Assembly: GCA_907165275.2 (NCBI GenBank)
Contig: OU015649.1
Span: 9,578,001-9,642,000 of the forward strand
Source of the DNA: Zygaena filipendulae
Lineage: Eukaryota; Arthropoda; Insecta; Lepidoptera; Zygaenidae
Reading direction: 5' to 3'
Length of the DNA: 64,000 nt
Shown: one piece after another, positions 11,309-23,738 of the stretch
Position numbering within the stretch: the stretch's first letter is position 1
Layout of the letters: every line of letters starts with the position of its first letter
The notes under the pieces: model-generated
What the model was told of the DNA's origin: nothing
The model's input: the letters and a program-made list of their open reading frames with translations, nothing else
Databases searched by the model: none
Program-made: the position numbers and the translations under genes

Positions 11309-12660
11309 AAACGATCTAAAAAAAAAACATAAGATAAAAAGAAAAAAATGCCAAGAGTACTACAAATTTTAACGTTCCAAACTCAAACCATTTTACTCCC
11401 TTGGGAGTTCCATACAACATTGGTATTGCTTTACGTCGAGATCGCGTGATATGTAATTCGACCTCAATAGAGCAGGTGGTATTAAAACTATATTATAGTT
11501 TTAAACTTTATTTTAGTCAAACCAAAGCTTTTCAATTACTTAAGTAAAACTCAACAATAAATGATAATCTCTAAACCCTAATCACGATCACATAAAGTCT
11601 AATATCTGTGTATCTATTAAAATAATATAATTATAGTTATCTAAAACGATTATGTAGGTATGGATGCAAAAGCAGCTTGTATACTAACAAACAAAGATAC
11701 ATCACTAGATTAAGAAGGCAAAAATTGAGTTGCAAAATTTCACGAACATAGTTACATATACATACATACATTGCAAGTTAAATAGGTAAAAGCTTTAAAC
11801 ATAATATAGAAGTCACGTTTAATAAACAACGATGCGAAAACAAGACATCTATGTAAGCAGTGTCTATAGGTACAAACCGAAGTTTAATTTTAAATCCTGA
11901 TCCATTCTTTATTGGCAATAGGCGATACCTATAAAAATATAAAGTCATTAGGTATGTATTTATTTAATAATAAAAAAATTTTTTTAGAGATTAGTAGCGC
12001 ATCTCCCACACGATTACAAGTTCACATTCCATAGCGCGATGACGCGATCAATAAGGCCTATTAAACGGATTTTTGAAGCGCGTAGAGTTTAAAATAGCAG
12101 ACAATGGAAGTGCGTGCGCACAGCCATATAGGTATACCCGGTGCTTAGGATTAAACCCGATAAAAGCCTGCGGATTTCGGGTTTAAAGCCAAGCACCAGG
12201 TTGACTGCCCATCTATAATAAAATTATAATTAACTGATCCCCATGGTTTCAACCGCGTTGATTGTGAAGTTCCCGCGGGAGTTTCAGGATGAAAAGTACA
12301 ATATACCGTTTTCCTCTGAGCCTCTGTCAACGTGTATCCGCTATTCCATGATGATCAATTGAGATAGTTAAGGCGTGAAAGCGTATTAACAAACAAAGTG
12401 ACACTCGCATTTATAATATTAGAGGATACTACACTATTTTACTAGTAGCACAGTACAACAGCGCTAGTTAGTAAAACAGTTACTAATCATCATTATGAAT
12501 ATGGCGATGAGCATAGGTAGCATCCGGTGCCAGCAAATCATCTAGTTTTTTATTTACGCCAAAGAATCACAAATTCTACATACCGTAAAATAATACAAAC
12601 ATGCTGTTTTATCACATTAGTCAAGTTTTAAAACAATGAGCTAATATCGTAGGTACCTAC
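11309..12660. other. Gene-free AT-rich region upstream of Ddc
   Basis: No gene is recognised. A Helitron-like fragment in reverse orientation begins near 12238 ('tttcaaccgcg'). Confidence 0.5.
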
Positions 12661-12840
12661 TGCATGGAAATCCTGCCGCAGCATAGCACCGGTCACCGGC
12701 GCGGCACGTTATACATTTTCAATGCCAAGAGAACGTCGCGTCGCGTCGTGAGGGTTTTTACGCAACTCTCTCAACTCTGGGCAACTGGTGCGAGGTTGCG
12801 CAAAGACCTCGCTACTAGTGGGGTATCGCACGTGGGTTAT
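12661..12840 (-). promoter_or_regulatory. CpG-rich patch; candidate Ddc promoter or first exon
   Basis: An isolated GC/CpG-rich block (gcgcggcacg, cgtcgcgtcgcgtcgtg) in very AT-rich surroundings, about 2.3-2.5 kb upstream of the Ddc start codon. Ddc needs a non-coding 5' exon in this direction. No donor site could be fixed with confidence, so the link is an inference. Confidence 0.25.
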
Positions 12841-13118
12841 TAAGAACAAAAGATTTTTTTTTAATTATTTCTCACTTTATTCAGTTAGTTTAGTGTATAG
12901 CGACAGTGTATTTAGTGCTGTGAGTACTATATCCAAAGAACACAAGAACAAAGTGTCTTCCCCTTAATAGGGTACTTGCATGATTTTTTTTTTAGATTTT
13001 TCTAAAGATATATGGCCTACTTAAACAAAGCAAGAAAAAGTAAAAAAAATATATGCATAAATTAATTAAATAGAGCGTTTCAAAGTTCCTACTTTAGAGT
13101 TTACCGCCGAAACGCGGC

Positions 13119-13594
13119 ATGACGTCACTACTTAAAAATTACGCCTTATTAATCTGTGATAGAAATGTCACTGTCGTATTGACAGGGTCATGTGACACTG
13201 ACAGACAGATAACTTCAATATCCAAAAGCGAAATTAAGGTTGAACTGTGTCGAGTTACTTCCAAAAGTTCCAGTAAAGAATCGAAATGCATCTTACCGAT
13301 GCATTTTAAAGTAAACAACTTCAGAAAATGGAAAATATGCATTAATTGTATGCACTTAGTTTCTTTTGCCTTCTCTGAAAGAGGTAAATGTTTCCAAAAA
13401 AAAATAAAAGTGACGTCATGTGTCAAGCGTGGCTGTGATTGGTGTTTCGTTGCAACGTTCCATTTCACAAAATTAAAAGTTGAATATTTTGGAAACTAGA
13501 ATTTTTTTTAATAAATCTTTCACAATAACGCTTTTCTAAGGCTCTATTTTTGAAATATTGACACAATTTCTTATAATAAATTTCATGCAAGTAC
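13119..13594 (+). repeat. Interspersed repeat R1, longer copy
   Basis: The portion 13302-13594 is nearly the same as 1-296. The copy extends upstream with 'aatctgtgatagaaatgtca', also found in reverse near 31574-31600. It contains TGACGTCA at 13422. Confidence 0.65.
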
Positions 13595-14508
13595 CCTATA
13601 GAGACAATAAGAAAAGTGTTATTGGACAAATTTTTAGCATAGTATTGTTTAGGTCAAATTTAAAATACTTATTAGTCATTACTAGATTGGCTAGATTGTA
13701 TTTTAATGATTTACCTCCTCGGGTATATCATTCAGAAAAAAAAAACTTTATTGATCCATTGCGAATGGCGATTCATTAGGAACCATATGTGTAGGTACCT
13801 AATGTATTATACAATGTGTATAGAGATACTACGTTTTTGTTTTTACTGGATGAACCGAACATTTAGTGAAAGTAGGGTAATCACAAAAACCTAAGGAAAA
13901 ACATAAATAAAGCATCGGAATTGAGATACAAAGTTTTTTTTATTGCTTTATAATCAAGTTTAATTACTCTTAGAGTTAAATAATTAACTAATCGTTTATA
14001 TTTTTTTATAAAATGTAGGTAATATTATGATAAAAAATCAAAACCCTTAGCGTTCGGATTTATCCGACATCAATCGGTAATTACGAAGTAACATTTTAAT
14101 TACGACAGTGATCACATTTATAATCACCGATGTTTCCTGTCCATTTTCTATTAGGCCATTTTTTACATACGTAGTAGTTTTCACAATTTTTTAGAATTCT
14201 TCCAATTTGTTTATGGGTTTTCTAAAATTACGTTTCAATCTTTATTCCAATTTTTTTTTAGTATTTTTCAGATTTTCTTTTGGTTTCTTCTTCTTCTATC
14301 TTTCTGATGAAATTACGAGGCATCTAAAATGGGTAATAGTTAAAATTAAATGAACAGGGTAACTAACGAAAGAGGCATAATGCTGAGCGTTCAAGATTAC
14401 CCGACATGGCCTGTTTCGTATTCGCCATTGCCCCGCGATCGAAACAATTAAAATGACAAAGATCTTATAGATTATACTTATTACTTTTACCGTTAGCGTA
14501 AGCGGCTA
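13595..14508. other. Gene-free region
   Basis: AT-rich sequence with no recognised gene or repeat beyond short homopolymers. Confidence 0.5.
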
Positions 14509-14555
14509 GTCCACATCTCAGACGAAATAAAAAGTATTTCGTCTGAGGTCCACAT
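14509..14555. mobile_element. Micro-palindrome insertion with perfect 8-bp target duplication, second family
   Basis: GTCCACAT occurs at 14509-14516 and 14548-14555. Between the copies is a 31-bp hairpin: arms CTCAGACGAAATA and TATTTCGTCTGAG (13 bp, perfect) with loop AAAAG. It is unrelated in sequence to the CATGGACC copies but has the same architecture. Confidence 0.65.
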
Positions 14556-15570
14556 ATTCTGACTAAGGTGCAGAGTTTGAGAAGTTAGGCCTTGTATAGT
14601 TAGGGTGTGTATAGAGTTACCTATTATAGCTTGGCTCTACATGAGATCTGACAACTTTTTGTCGGTGCCCGTCATATGAACTCGTCTTGACATCATCATG
14701 TTTTTGGTGGGATTTCTTGTTGTAAGTCGAAATTGCGGAATTCTTATACAAATTTCCATCCCCTAGTTTAAGGGGTTGGGGGATAAGAGTTACAAGTTTT
14801 ATAATTTTTTCGTTGTTTGTGTACAAATACTAGCTTACATATCAAATTTCAGCTTTCTAGGACATTAGGAAACACCCTAAGAATTTTGATGATCATCAGT
14901 GAGTCAGTGACGAAATCAGGGTTTTTTAGATATCAATAAAATCTAAAGTATAAGAGCTATGCGATTAAAATCGCTGAAATCGGGATTTACCCCGCGTTCG
15001 TTGTTCACATTCCTCTAAAAGCTACGCACATTTCGATTTTTTCAAAAACTTAAATTAAGGACGTAAGTTTATTTATAATTGTTTCCTCTATTATACCCGT
15101 GTTAATTTCGGAGAATTCTATCCTACGGAATCTCAGAATTTAACGCCCTAAAAGTACCCTCCTACTCCTTTTCTGTAATTTTTTACAAAATTTAAGCATA
15201 ACAAACAAAAAAATTCTCTTGCGCATTTATAATAAGGATATTGGGATGATGCAGTTTTTTTACCTTTGTATAATTTTTTTGGCGGGCGCAAAAATGTAGG
15301 TATAGATACAATGAACCCGAGACCAAATAAAAATTAATTAAATTATCTAAGATAAGTAGGTAACGACTTATTTTCAGGCAGCATGAGTAGATTGTTATTT
15401 ATGATGAAGTAACAATGTCATTCGGTAAAGTAACTACAGGGTTACGAAGGTACCTTGACCGATTCTAAATAGTAATTTTATGACAGCAGTCATTCACTAG
15501 TCAGTCCACAGAGAAAATAAATTAACTAGAGATGACATGTAGGCACGCCAGGTTGCAAAGGAAGTTAGGG
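14556..15570. other. Gene-free region
   Basis: No gene is recognised; AT-rich with no clear repeat match elsewhere in the window. Confidence 0.45.
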
Positions 15571-15906
15571 TTAAAACTCTGCCTATGGTGGCCAGTTCGA
15601 TTTTAGAATAAACCCTCTTTACTTTTAACTTAATAAATGTTTTTTTAAGTAGCCCTGAGTTTTTATGGTATCGCAGTAGGTATGAAAAGTAAAGTATTCA
15701 CCTCGAGGATAAAGCCTGTCTTCGTCTTGGGCGGCTTGAAACCCTCGGTTCACTCAGGACTCTACATAACTTCCTCGGTTCGCTCGGGAGTTAAATTCGC
15801 TAGATACGCACGGAGGTTAACTCTAGAGTCCTTCGTTACGCTCAGGGTCCAATATGCCGCTCGTGACGTAAGATACAGCTTTACCCCCTCTATGCATAAT
15901 CTATTA
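15571..15906 (+). repeat. Repeat R3, second copy
   Basis: Inverted partner of 10985-11308. The 87-codon open frame inside (from 15682) is made of repeat sequence and is not conserved in the partner, so it is not called a gene. Confidence 0.65.
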
Positions 15907-17092
15907 TGCCACTTGGTCAGCAAAAATACATCTAATTTTTGCTAAACTGAAAAAGACAATTTGTTTTTGGCGCATCTAACCAAAAGTATTTAATGCACAT
16001 TTAAGACAACAAACTTCTGTAAAATAATTTGAACAAAATTAAATGTTTTGGTTAGATGTTACTTCCCGATACAAAATAAGTGAATGTAACTCAGTACCTG
16101 CACGTGACAGACAATAAAACCCCCATACAACAGAATTAAACTTTATAACTCAAATTGACAATTTGATAAGTACCTATTAATACTTAATTTATTAATTATA
16201 TCTATTAAAAACCCCTCTATGGTGCTTAGAACTACTAAATTTATTTGCAATATAGATAAATAGGAATAGTAAAAAAAAAGAATTAATTTGAAAAAATAGT
16301 AAATCGTGTTAGGGCCAAGGCGAGATAAATCAATAGTGCACGCGATTTTATTCTAGAAAATATTATGTACCTAGGTAGATACAGTGGTTCTATTAATCAG
16401 AAAGGTGATTATTTATTAGTATGATAATTTAATTACAGATCATTCCCAACAGTGATCAAAAACTTAGTCAGCCGGTTAGATACGCTGCTTCTTTTAATTT
16501 AATAGGTACTACCTGTGACTGCGGTTTCACCCGCGTGAGTAGGTATCGGAATTCCCGCGAGAACTCGAAAGTAGTCTAATTTACTTTCTATATTGCCCAA
16601 GAAACATTTTGGAAAAATTTTGGCCCAAAGCAGGCTCTAAAATCTGCCGTTCTAACCTACAGCCAGCCTACAGCAACTGGTAAATCCGTCACTAGTACCT
16701 AATTTGTTTCCACGTAAACGTCACGTCGTAAACTATCAAACCTGTTTCAACCCTTTACCTATAGTCCTTAAATTTCCAATCACCCTTTTTAGTAGAGTAT
16801 TATGTATTTGCTTAAATTATAAAAGGAAATCTTTTTCCAATTTCCTAGTTTCTATAGAGCCAGCGGCCTGGTCTAGTTGCGTGTTAATGAAACGACCTGT
16901 CCGACTTTAAATATTAACTAACTTTGCCGAGCGGAATTCCGGGATAAACAATTCCCTGTATCGTTTTCTGTACCTAAACGTGTAGATATGCCATGATGAT
17001 TGGTAAGGTGTGAAAGTGTAACCATATTTAAGCTTAAACTAAAAACAATTACAATAGTCACTTATATTTAAGAAACACTTATGTCACTATAA
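15907..17092. other. Gene-free region with repeat fragments
   Basis: Reverse-orientation Helitron-like fragments lie near 16510-16640 ('gcggtttcacccgcg') and 16930-17020. No gene is recognised. Confidence 0.45.
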
Positions 17093-18005
17093 GAAAACAC
17101 AAAACTAAAAAGCTAAAAATAACAAAATACCGATTTAATCCAGATTCAGACAAAAATACACGTAATACTATTATTGGTTTGTGCTAGGTACCACTTTTCG
17201 ATTTGAATTCGGTGCCAAGCCCGCTTGCGTCTGCCCACTTGGGCTGTTCAGCTCACGACGAGCTCGTGGCGGGAGTGGACTTCGCCAATCTACCTACTCC
17301 ATATCTGGCTTGTCACCGACTTAAAATCGAAAAGTGGTACCTAGCACAAACCAATAATAGTATTACGTGTATTTTTGTCTGAATCTAGATTAAATCGGCA
17401 TTTTGTTTTTTTTAGCTTTTTAGTTTTGTGTTTTTGGAAGTCGGTTTTAATTTTTTTGTTAAAATTTTGATTATTTCTCGCTTTTAAGTGAGTTACTTCG
17501 TTATTTATCTAAGTTACAATAGCCTAATGTCAACTTTTCATCACCTTTTACAAAATATTGCTTTTCCAGATGCAGGGAAGTTAATTGTTGAGGAGTTCTC
17601 CTGGTACATCACCATCAGTTTCACTTCGTCATATACATTGTGAGTGACGAGCATAAATTACTCGTGAATTCGTGAAATACCTATTATAGAGTAGTTCCAA
17701 TGACCATCTGTGGTCTTCATCATCAGTTTCACTTCTTCAAATTTTGTTTTCGGAAAGCAAATAAATTATATACTACAAAAAATACAAAAATCGCTATAGG
17801 TATGCCCATAATTTTTGAAGAGTTCCTCCAAGATCCCATGATCAGATCTCGACTTGGTGGCAATGGGACCTAATTGGGACTAAACCCTTTCAAACAAAAA
17901 AAAAATCGAAATCGGCCCAACCGTCTTCGAGTAATCGGTGAACATACATAAAAAAAAAAACAATCGAATGCATAACCTCCTCCTTTTGGAAGTCGGTTAA
18001 AAATA
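17093..18005. mobile_element. Foldback element F, long inverted arms plus tail
   Basis: The arm 17093-17205 (aaaacacaaaactaaaaagc onwards) is nearly the exact reverse complement of about 17322-17436. The centre carries 'ggtgccaagcccgct'. A tail follows ('gaagtcggttttaattttt' to a second 'ggaagtcggttaaaaa' at 17987-18003), with a 'ccaagatcccatgatcag' block also present at 58004-58022. Related copies are at 25777 and 57734. Confidence 0.7.
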
Positions 18006-19048
18006 TCTAAATTTTCAACATGCAGTTTTCAGTCCTAATGCCTAATGTAGGTGTGTCCCATGTCCCAGGTAGTATAATAAGAACTAATTTGAGTTTTTAG
18101 CAACTAAATTGATGTTATTATGTAGGCACGGATATATATTGCGCAAGAACAAGTTTAATGCTTGTGTCGGGTATTCCCTTGCCGCAGTTTATCGAATCTT
18201 GTGTCGGGAAATCCGCATTAACGGTTCATAAACATCATTCTTTGTAAATTATTGACTGACGTCAAATTTTTAATGTGATTTACTTACTTATGACTCAACA
18301 TCGATCGTTGTAATAATGTCTTCAACGCATACTTATCAATGTTTCTCCGTAAAAATAAAGTCATAAAAATATGTTGTGACGTTTAGACAGCTCTATAGAG
18401 AGTATTTTATTTATTTAGCTAATAGATAGGTAGGTATAGCAGAATGCTACAGTAGGTACTGTCTTTGTGCACAAACGATACAGTCTAGTATTATAATATT
18501 ATCTGTGATACAGCGAATGTCATTTGGTAAATGAGGAGAATAAGATTCTGTCAGTTATTTTTTAAATTGGATCACCACCAACCTAGACATCTAATTCCAA
18601 TAGAAAATGGAAAGATAGCTCACCACAGTTGTAAAATAAAAACAATTTCATTTCATTGGCATTACGATTGTATTTTTATGGTCGTGACCACAAGTTGTTA
18701 CTGATAGCTTTATGTAGTATTTGAAAGTAAACAAACGGCCCCCAAACCCAGTCGCCTGCTTTCTAGATCCACAGAGTATTTTTTTTTTTATTCAAGGTTA
18801 CTTATTAAACAACTCTACAACCTAGGTTAAATTTATAATTAGTTTTATAGGACTTTAGTACCAATAGTGTTAACAAATAATAATTCGCCAGTGTGAGATC
18901 AGTATAGGACAAATATTTTTGATCAATTGTATTTTTAAACACGTTTTTACTAACTTGTAACTAACAAGTGGAGTAATTGTTATCTTGCAAGTCAATTTTA
19001 ACTTAGGTACTTTCAGTTGTCATATCCAAATGAATCTTTGTAATGGGC
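18006..19048. other. Gene-free region
   Basis: No gene or repeat from the other copies in this window is recognised. Confidence 0.4.
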
Positions 19049-19337
19049 ATGTTGACTAAGTTTTTTTTAATCCGTCTTATAGATTAATAAATAATATTGG
19101 ACACGTATTTTTTATTTTTTTACGTAATCAAAATATAACGGCGATACATTGAGTTGAAATTTCGCGTGACGTCACTATTCGGACAGTTTGTATGGCGGTT
19201 TTAGCGGTTAGTGACGTCACGACCCCCTCACCCTAAACTTTATTGCGATTTATCTCTGTATATTTTAATTTATTTGAAAAAGCAAAAATTACGTGTCTAT
19301 TGTTCTTTAGTTTCCAACTAACAAAGTAGTCAACATC
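19049..19337. mobile_element. MITE family M, copy 2 (inverted)
   Basis: Runs from 'gttgacta' to 'tagtcaac', opposite in orientation to copies 1, 3 and 6. It keeps both GTGACGTCAC sites and the intervening 'tatggcggttttagcggtta'. Confidence 0.75.
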
Positions 19338-19900
19338 TCCATTGTATAATGTATGTAGTTCCGATGACAAAACTGTAATTTGGTATCTTGAAACTGATCT
19401 GATGATGGAGCCAGGAAGTAGGATAGTGAAACTCTACAATGACTAATAGTAGGTAGACCCTCTAGTTTGGGCTCATATTATGATTTGCTCGTAATTTTCT
19501 GAAAGGTTTGTGTTATGCTCTATGATATTTGTTGAGTGCTTAGCAGTCTACCTTCATATACCTAGTGTGCACTATAGATGTCCAGTGTCCATCATATACC
19601 TAGAGAAGTCAAGATGATTTCATCTATTTTCTAAGAAAAACAAATAATCATGATCGTGATGACCGGAGATTAGAAGATGATCTATCAGTGAACGACCGAA
19701 GAGATAATAGAAAAAAACTTTCACAATTTAAAAAAAAAAAAATGTGCCACGACGTCGACAGTCACACAATGTACCAGCCCATTGCAAATTAAAAACACCT
19801 TATAGCTTTACAGCTATAAATCAAACCAATTTCGCTGTTCCGATTGTGTTAACTATAGGTACCTACTTAGCTGTTAAGAAATGCTGCCGCATCCACTAAC

Positions 19901-20135
19901 GGCCGCACTCAGAGTCGACTTTAATGATTACTTAGTTAAGTATAGATTATAAAACAAAACTGCCGCAATCAGAAACGTTCAGTAAATTAATTTTAATTGG
20001 CATTTAATGAGATGTAACTTAATTAGTTAAATGCCAATTAACATTAATTTATTAAACTTGTCTGATTGCGGCAGTTTTGTTTTAAAAATCTATACTTAAC
20101 TAAGTAATCATTAAAGTCGACTCTGAGTACGGCGG
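19901..20135. mobile_element. Near-perfect palindromic MITE
   Basis: The left arm 'actcagagtcgactttaatg' onwards pairs over most of its length with the right arm ending 'cattaaagtcgactctgagt'. Inner blocks 'aaactgccgcaatcag' and 'aatgccaattaa' also pair, giving a hairpin of about 235 bp. A degenerate relative lies at 58974-59140. Confidence 0.75.
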
Positions 20136-20419
20136 TAAGTCAATTTATACTATAGGTACATTAATATCTATGCACTTTTTTGGGATGTTTACCGCTTACT
20201 AGATAATAATATAAATATGCATCTACCTATACTATGTAGTTATACTAGTATATAGAATTATATTATCTGTGCTGTAGGCAGTTATCAAATAGAGATATTC
20301 AATCATTCAAAATTCAATAATATGACGACGTCACTACGGAAACTCAAGGCCTGTAATGTTGATCTTGCGCATTGATCGCTATTTTGAAATCCTTACTAAT
20401 ATCACAGATAATATAAAAC

Positions 20420-20610
20420 TATAATATTATAAATGTGAAAGTGAACTTGTTTGTTTGTTATGCTTTCACCTCTCAACGGCTCAACCAATCATCATGATAT
20501 TTTGCATGCATTGCTGTCAGGGGTACAGAGAAGGATATAGGTTACTTTTTAGTCCGAAAGTCCCACGGGAGCTCCGAAATTACCGCGGGTAAAACCGGGG
20601 GGACACCTAG
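20420..20610 (+). mobile_element. Helitron-like repeat
   Basis: Starts 'ctataatattataaatg' and ends CTAG at 20607-20610. It is followed at once by a second unit. Confidence 0.55.
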
Positions 20611-20611
20611 T

Positions 20612-20812
20612 CTATACCAGTATTATAAAGAGCTAAAGTTTGTTAGTTTGTGACGTTGAAGGGGGTAAACTCTGGATCTACTGAACCGATTTTGAAAATT
20701 CTTTCATTTAAAGAAAGCTATCGTAGTCCTGAGTGACATAGGGTACTTTTTATCCCGAAATTCCCACCATAACTCCAAAATTATCGCGGGTGAAACCGCG
20801 GGGGACAGCTAG
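20612..20812 (+). mobile_element. Helitron-like repeat, second unit in tandem
   Basis: Starts 'ctataccagtattataaag' and ends 'gggggacagctag'. It differs from the first unit in its 5' half, so it is a separate insertion or subfamily and not a simple duplication. Confidence 0.55.
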
Positions 20813-21019
20813 TTTTTAATAAAATAATCTTTATTCCTTTGAACGAACGATTCAATCTGTTATTTTAATATCTGTTTCGCCGTTGTGTTTTAGGCATAAC
20901 CAAAAACATCCAACCATCTAAATGTTTGCTACCGATTGAACAATTAACTTTAGCGACAAAACATCAGTTATGTACGTACCTACAGTGAGCCCAATTGTGC
21001 TATTTCATAAGTGTCTTAC

Positions 21020-21225
21020 TAGACTAGCTGTACCCTGCGATTTCTCCCGCGTACGTTTTGGGATTCTCGCAGGATTTTTTTTCTAAAATAATAGTAGCCT
21101 AAGTTACTTCTATGATACATGAGCTATCTGCCAGTGAAAATCTCGTTAAAATCGGTTTAGCAATTTCAGAGATTAGCCGGAACAGACAGACAGACCGACA
21201 AAAAATTAAAAATATAGATTTTTTT
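21020..21225 (-). mobile_element. Helitron-like repeat, reverse orientation
   Basis: Begins 'actagctgtaccctgcgatt' and carries 'gaaaatctcgttaaaatcgg' and 'gacagacagaccgac', the reverse-oriented version of the family. Confidence 0.45.
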
Positions 21226-21325
21226 TGTGTAAGTACCGTATGGTAGTTTCATATGAATTTAGTATGTATAGAATATAAAGATAGATGTAGGTAATTAGGT
21301 ATAGATAGATGTACCTTTGATAGAA

Positions 21326-21475
21326 TTTAAACGAGCGTCAGGACCAAAACAAAACTAAAAACAAATATGTAACATTTGTAAGTTTTATTTTCGTGATATC
21401 GTTCTGAAATAGCGTGACAGCGTGGCCTCTTGACAATCTCAAAAGATCCTTCGGAGCAATATTGTACCTATATTG
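21326..21475 (+). repeat. Repeat R4, inverted partner of 27775-27900
   Basis: 'gcgtcaggaccaaaacaaaa' through 'ttcggagcaat' is the reverse complement of 27775-27900 with few changes. Confidence 0.65.
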
Positions 21476-21479
21476 AGTT

Positions 21480-22660
21480 GAGGTTAATGAATTAGGCTGA
21501 TTTATTTCATCGTAACAACGGTCACTAGTGTCGATCGGGATGTCAAATCTTAAACGGTTACGAGAACACGATCTTTATCATATTTAATATGACTACACCT
21601 TTCTTTAACATCCTGTATTGTTATGCTTCCATAACATAAGTTCGTCATTTGTACATACTGTGCAATAAAGAATAAATAATAAATAAAATGAATAAATGAA
21701 TTCTTAAAAACTTGAAATTACTTTAATTTAACTTAGATCTTTTGTGGAATAATAGGTACCTAATGTCATCTAGTTTTGTTAGTTCGGTAATTTCCGTTTA
21801 GATCGACAAACGGTTATTGGAAATTATAAGTTATTACAATATTGTGTAGATTGAGTCAATAATACTATGACTCGGTATCACTTCTCTATTGAATAATACT
21901 TACTCAATTACCAATGTAATTTAGGTAGGTAGGTACTCTGATGATTTCTGATCGATGTTCTTTGCATGATCAAATTGCTCAGTATCTAGGTAGGTATTCG
22001 TCTATTTATTTCAAACAGCGCTTAGGTATATTATAATATCAAATGAGTTTGAAGACAAACATCTAAATAAAAGAAATAAAAAAGGTAGGTACCTACCTAC
22101 TAGTTAGGTATAAAGGTTTAACAAAAACTTAATAACTGACTTAGCATGAATAATACCTAATTAAGAATAATATAGCATTAATATTTAATTTGTCTCAAAT
22201 AGCCTCCATTCAAAATTACAATATCTTTATTATGTATATTATATTTATTATTTATGCAGGATAAGAATTTTTTTCGTGTTATTTGTACTATTAACTTTAT
22301 CGGAGACCGGAGTTGTATAATCACAAATACTAGAGATAAAATGTATTCACTTACCGGTTTGCAAATAGAAACTTTGAGTAAAAAACTTTATTTAAATTAA
22401 ATAATAAACTCATAAACTCTCTGTTACTACAGACGGCACCCAAGTATTTTAAATCAAATAATCGAATGTAGCCGTGGGTTACTTTTATTGACGCAACGAA
22501 TGCGAAACGAAGACGTTAAAATCACACCAGCGACTCTCTCGTACTAAGCGCAATCACTAGTTTCACAAGCTTTATATGCCGAGCAAGAAAACAGAGTTAC
22601 TAAAATATACCTTACTAGGGTTGCCAATCCTAGTAGGGAATAAGACTAGTCCCTACCTAC
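21480..22660. other. Gene-free AT-rich region
   Basis: No gene is recognised. Confidence 0.4.
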
Positions 22661-22662
22661 TT

Positions 22663-22952
22663 CCCTACTAATAATATTATAAATGCGAAAGTGTAACTCT
22701 GTCTGTCTGTTACGCTTTAATGCCTTAACGGCTCAACCGATCATCATGAAATTTTGTACATACGTTGTCAGAGGTACACAGAGAGACATAGGGTCTTTTA
22801 TCCCGGAATTCCTGCGGGAACTCCGAAATTAATGCGGGTAAAATCTTATCAGGGTTACAGAAAAGGACATAATTATTATTATAGTACTTGGTATCCTAGA
22901 ATTCCTGCGGGATCTCCCGAAATTTCCCCGTGAAACCGAGGGAAACAGCTAG
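22663..22952 (+). mobile_element. Helitron-like repeat with internal duplication
   Basis: Starts 'ccctactaataatattataa', ends CTAG at 22949-22952. The 3' block 'ggaattcctgcggga' occurs twice (about 22804 and 22898), so the unit is longer than its relatives. Confidence 0.5.
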
Positions 22953-22974
22953 TATATTATATATTCATTCCTCA

Positions 22975-23035
22975 TTCATTCATATCAGCCAAAAGACGAC
23001 TGCTGGACATAGGCGAGGCAAGGATTTAAGCGAAA
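22975..23035. repeat. Fragment of a dispersed lepidopteran repeat
   Basis: 'atcagccaaaagacgactgc' followed by 'tggacataggcgaggcaagg' is a commonly seen lepidopteran interspersed sequence, probably a LINE 3' fragment (from general knowledge). A shorter piece is at 37563. Confidence 0.4.
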
Positions 23036-23199
23036 ATACTTTATTTAGAAATATGTAACTAGCAAATATTGTTGATTTTTCAAGCAATAAAGCTTTACTT
23101 AAACATAACAATTTATTAGGTACCTAGGTAGGTAATTAAGTAGAGGCAGAGAATAAGACAGCAAAATTTTTTGCAAAATAGAAATGGTGATTACTAAAA

Positions 23200-23540
23200 A
23201 AAAAATTATTTATTTATTTAAAGAACTTTATTGCACATTTATATACAAAAGGCGGACTTAATACTTATTCATATTATATTATTATTAATTATCTAACTAT
23301 TATTTATATTTGGGGGTCTCCATTAATTACATTAGGTGATTTTGTAGATTTTTGATCCTTATCCTCTCCCCCTGGTGAGATTTCGTGAGATTTTGTTGGA
23401 CCCCCTCTCCTTTATTTATTTATTTATTTATTCTTCTTGCACAAAATAGTACAAATGGCGAACTTAATGCCTTACGGCATTCCCTTACAGTTAACCATTG
23501 GGTTGACAAAGAGATAAAAGGGACGGGGTGTGCAACCTAC
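23200..23540. repeat. Two diverged copies of a 'tttattgcac' repeat
   Basis: 'ctttattgcacatttatata' with 'aaggcggacttaat' (23226-23262) and 'cttgcacaaaatagtacaaa' with 'tggcgaacttaatgcc' (23436-23472) are two diverged copies, each preceded by a TTTA run. Confidence 0.45.
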
Positions 23541-23718
23541 GGAAAAAACGAAAAGAAAATAAAAATAATAGTATTAAAAACTAAAAAATGTTATAAGCTA
23601 AGACATAAATAAGGACTGAACATAGAGATAATTAATATATAAATATTACACAACATAAAATACGTACTTAAATATTTAGGTATAATATAAATATACATAA
23701 ATATATATAAGTAAATAT

Positions 23719-23738
23719 ACACACACACACACACACAC
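23719..23738. repeat. (AC)n microsatellite
   Basis: About ten AC units. Confidence 0.85.

Noticed and set aside
13139..13468. 109-codon minus-strand frame with partial likeness to frames at 541-735 and 48430-48642
   Set aside because: The likeness follows from shared repeats R1/R2; frames shift between copies and no domain is recognised.
15682..15945. 87-codon frame
   Set aside because: Lies in repeat R3 and is not open in the inverted partner at 10985-11308.
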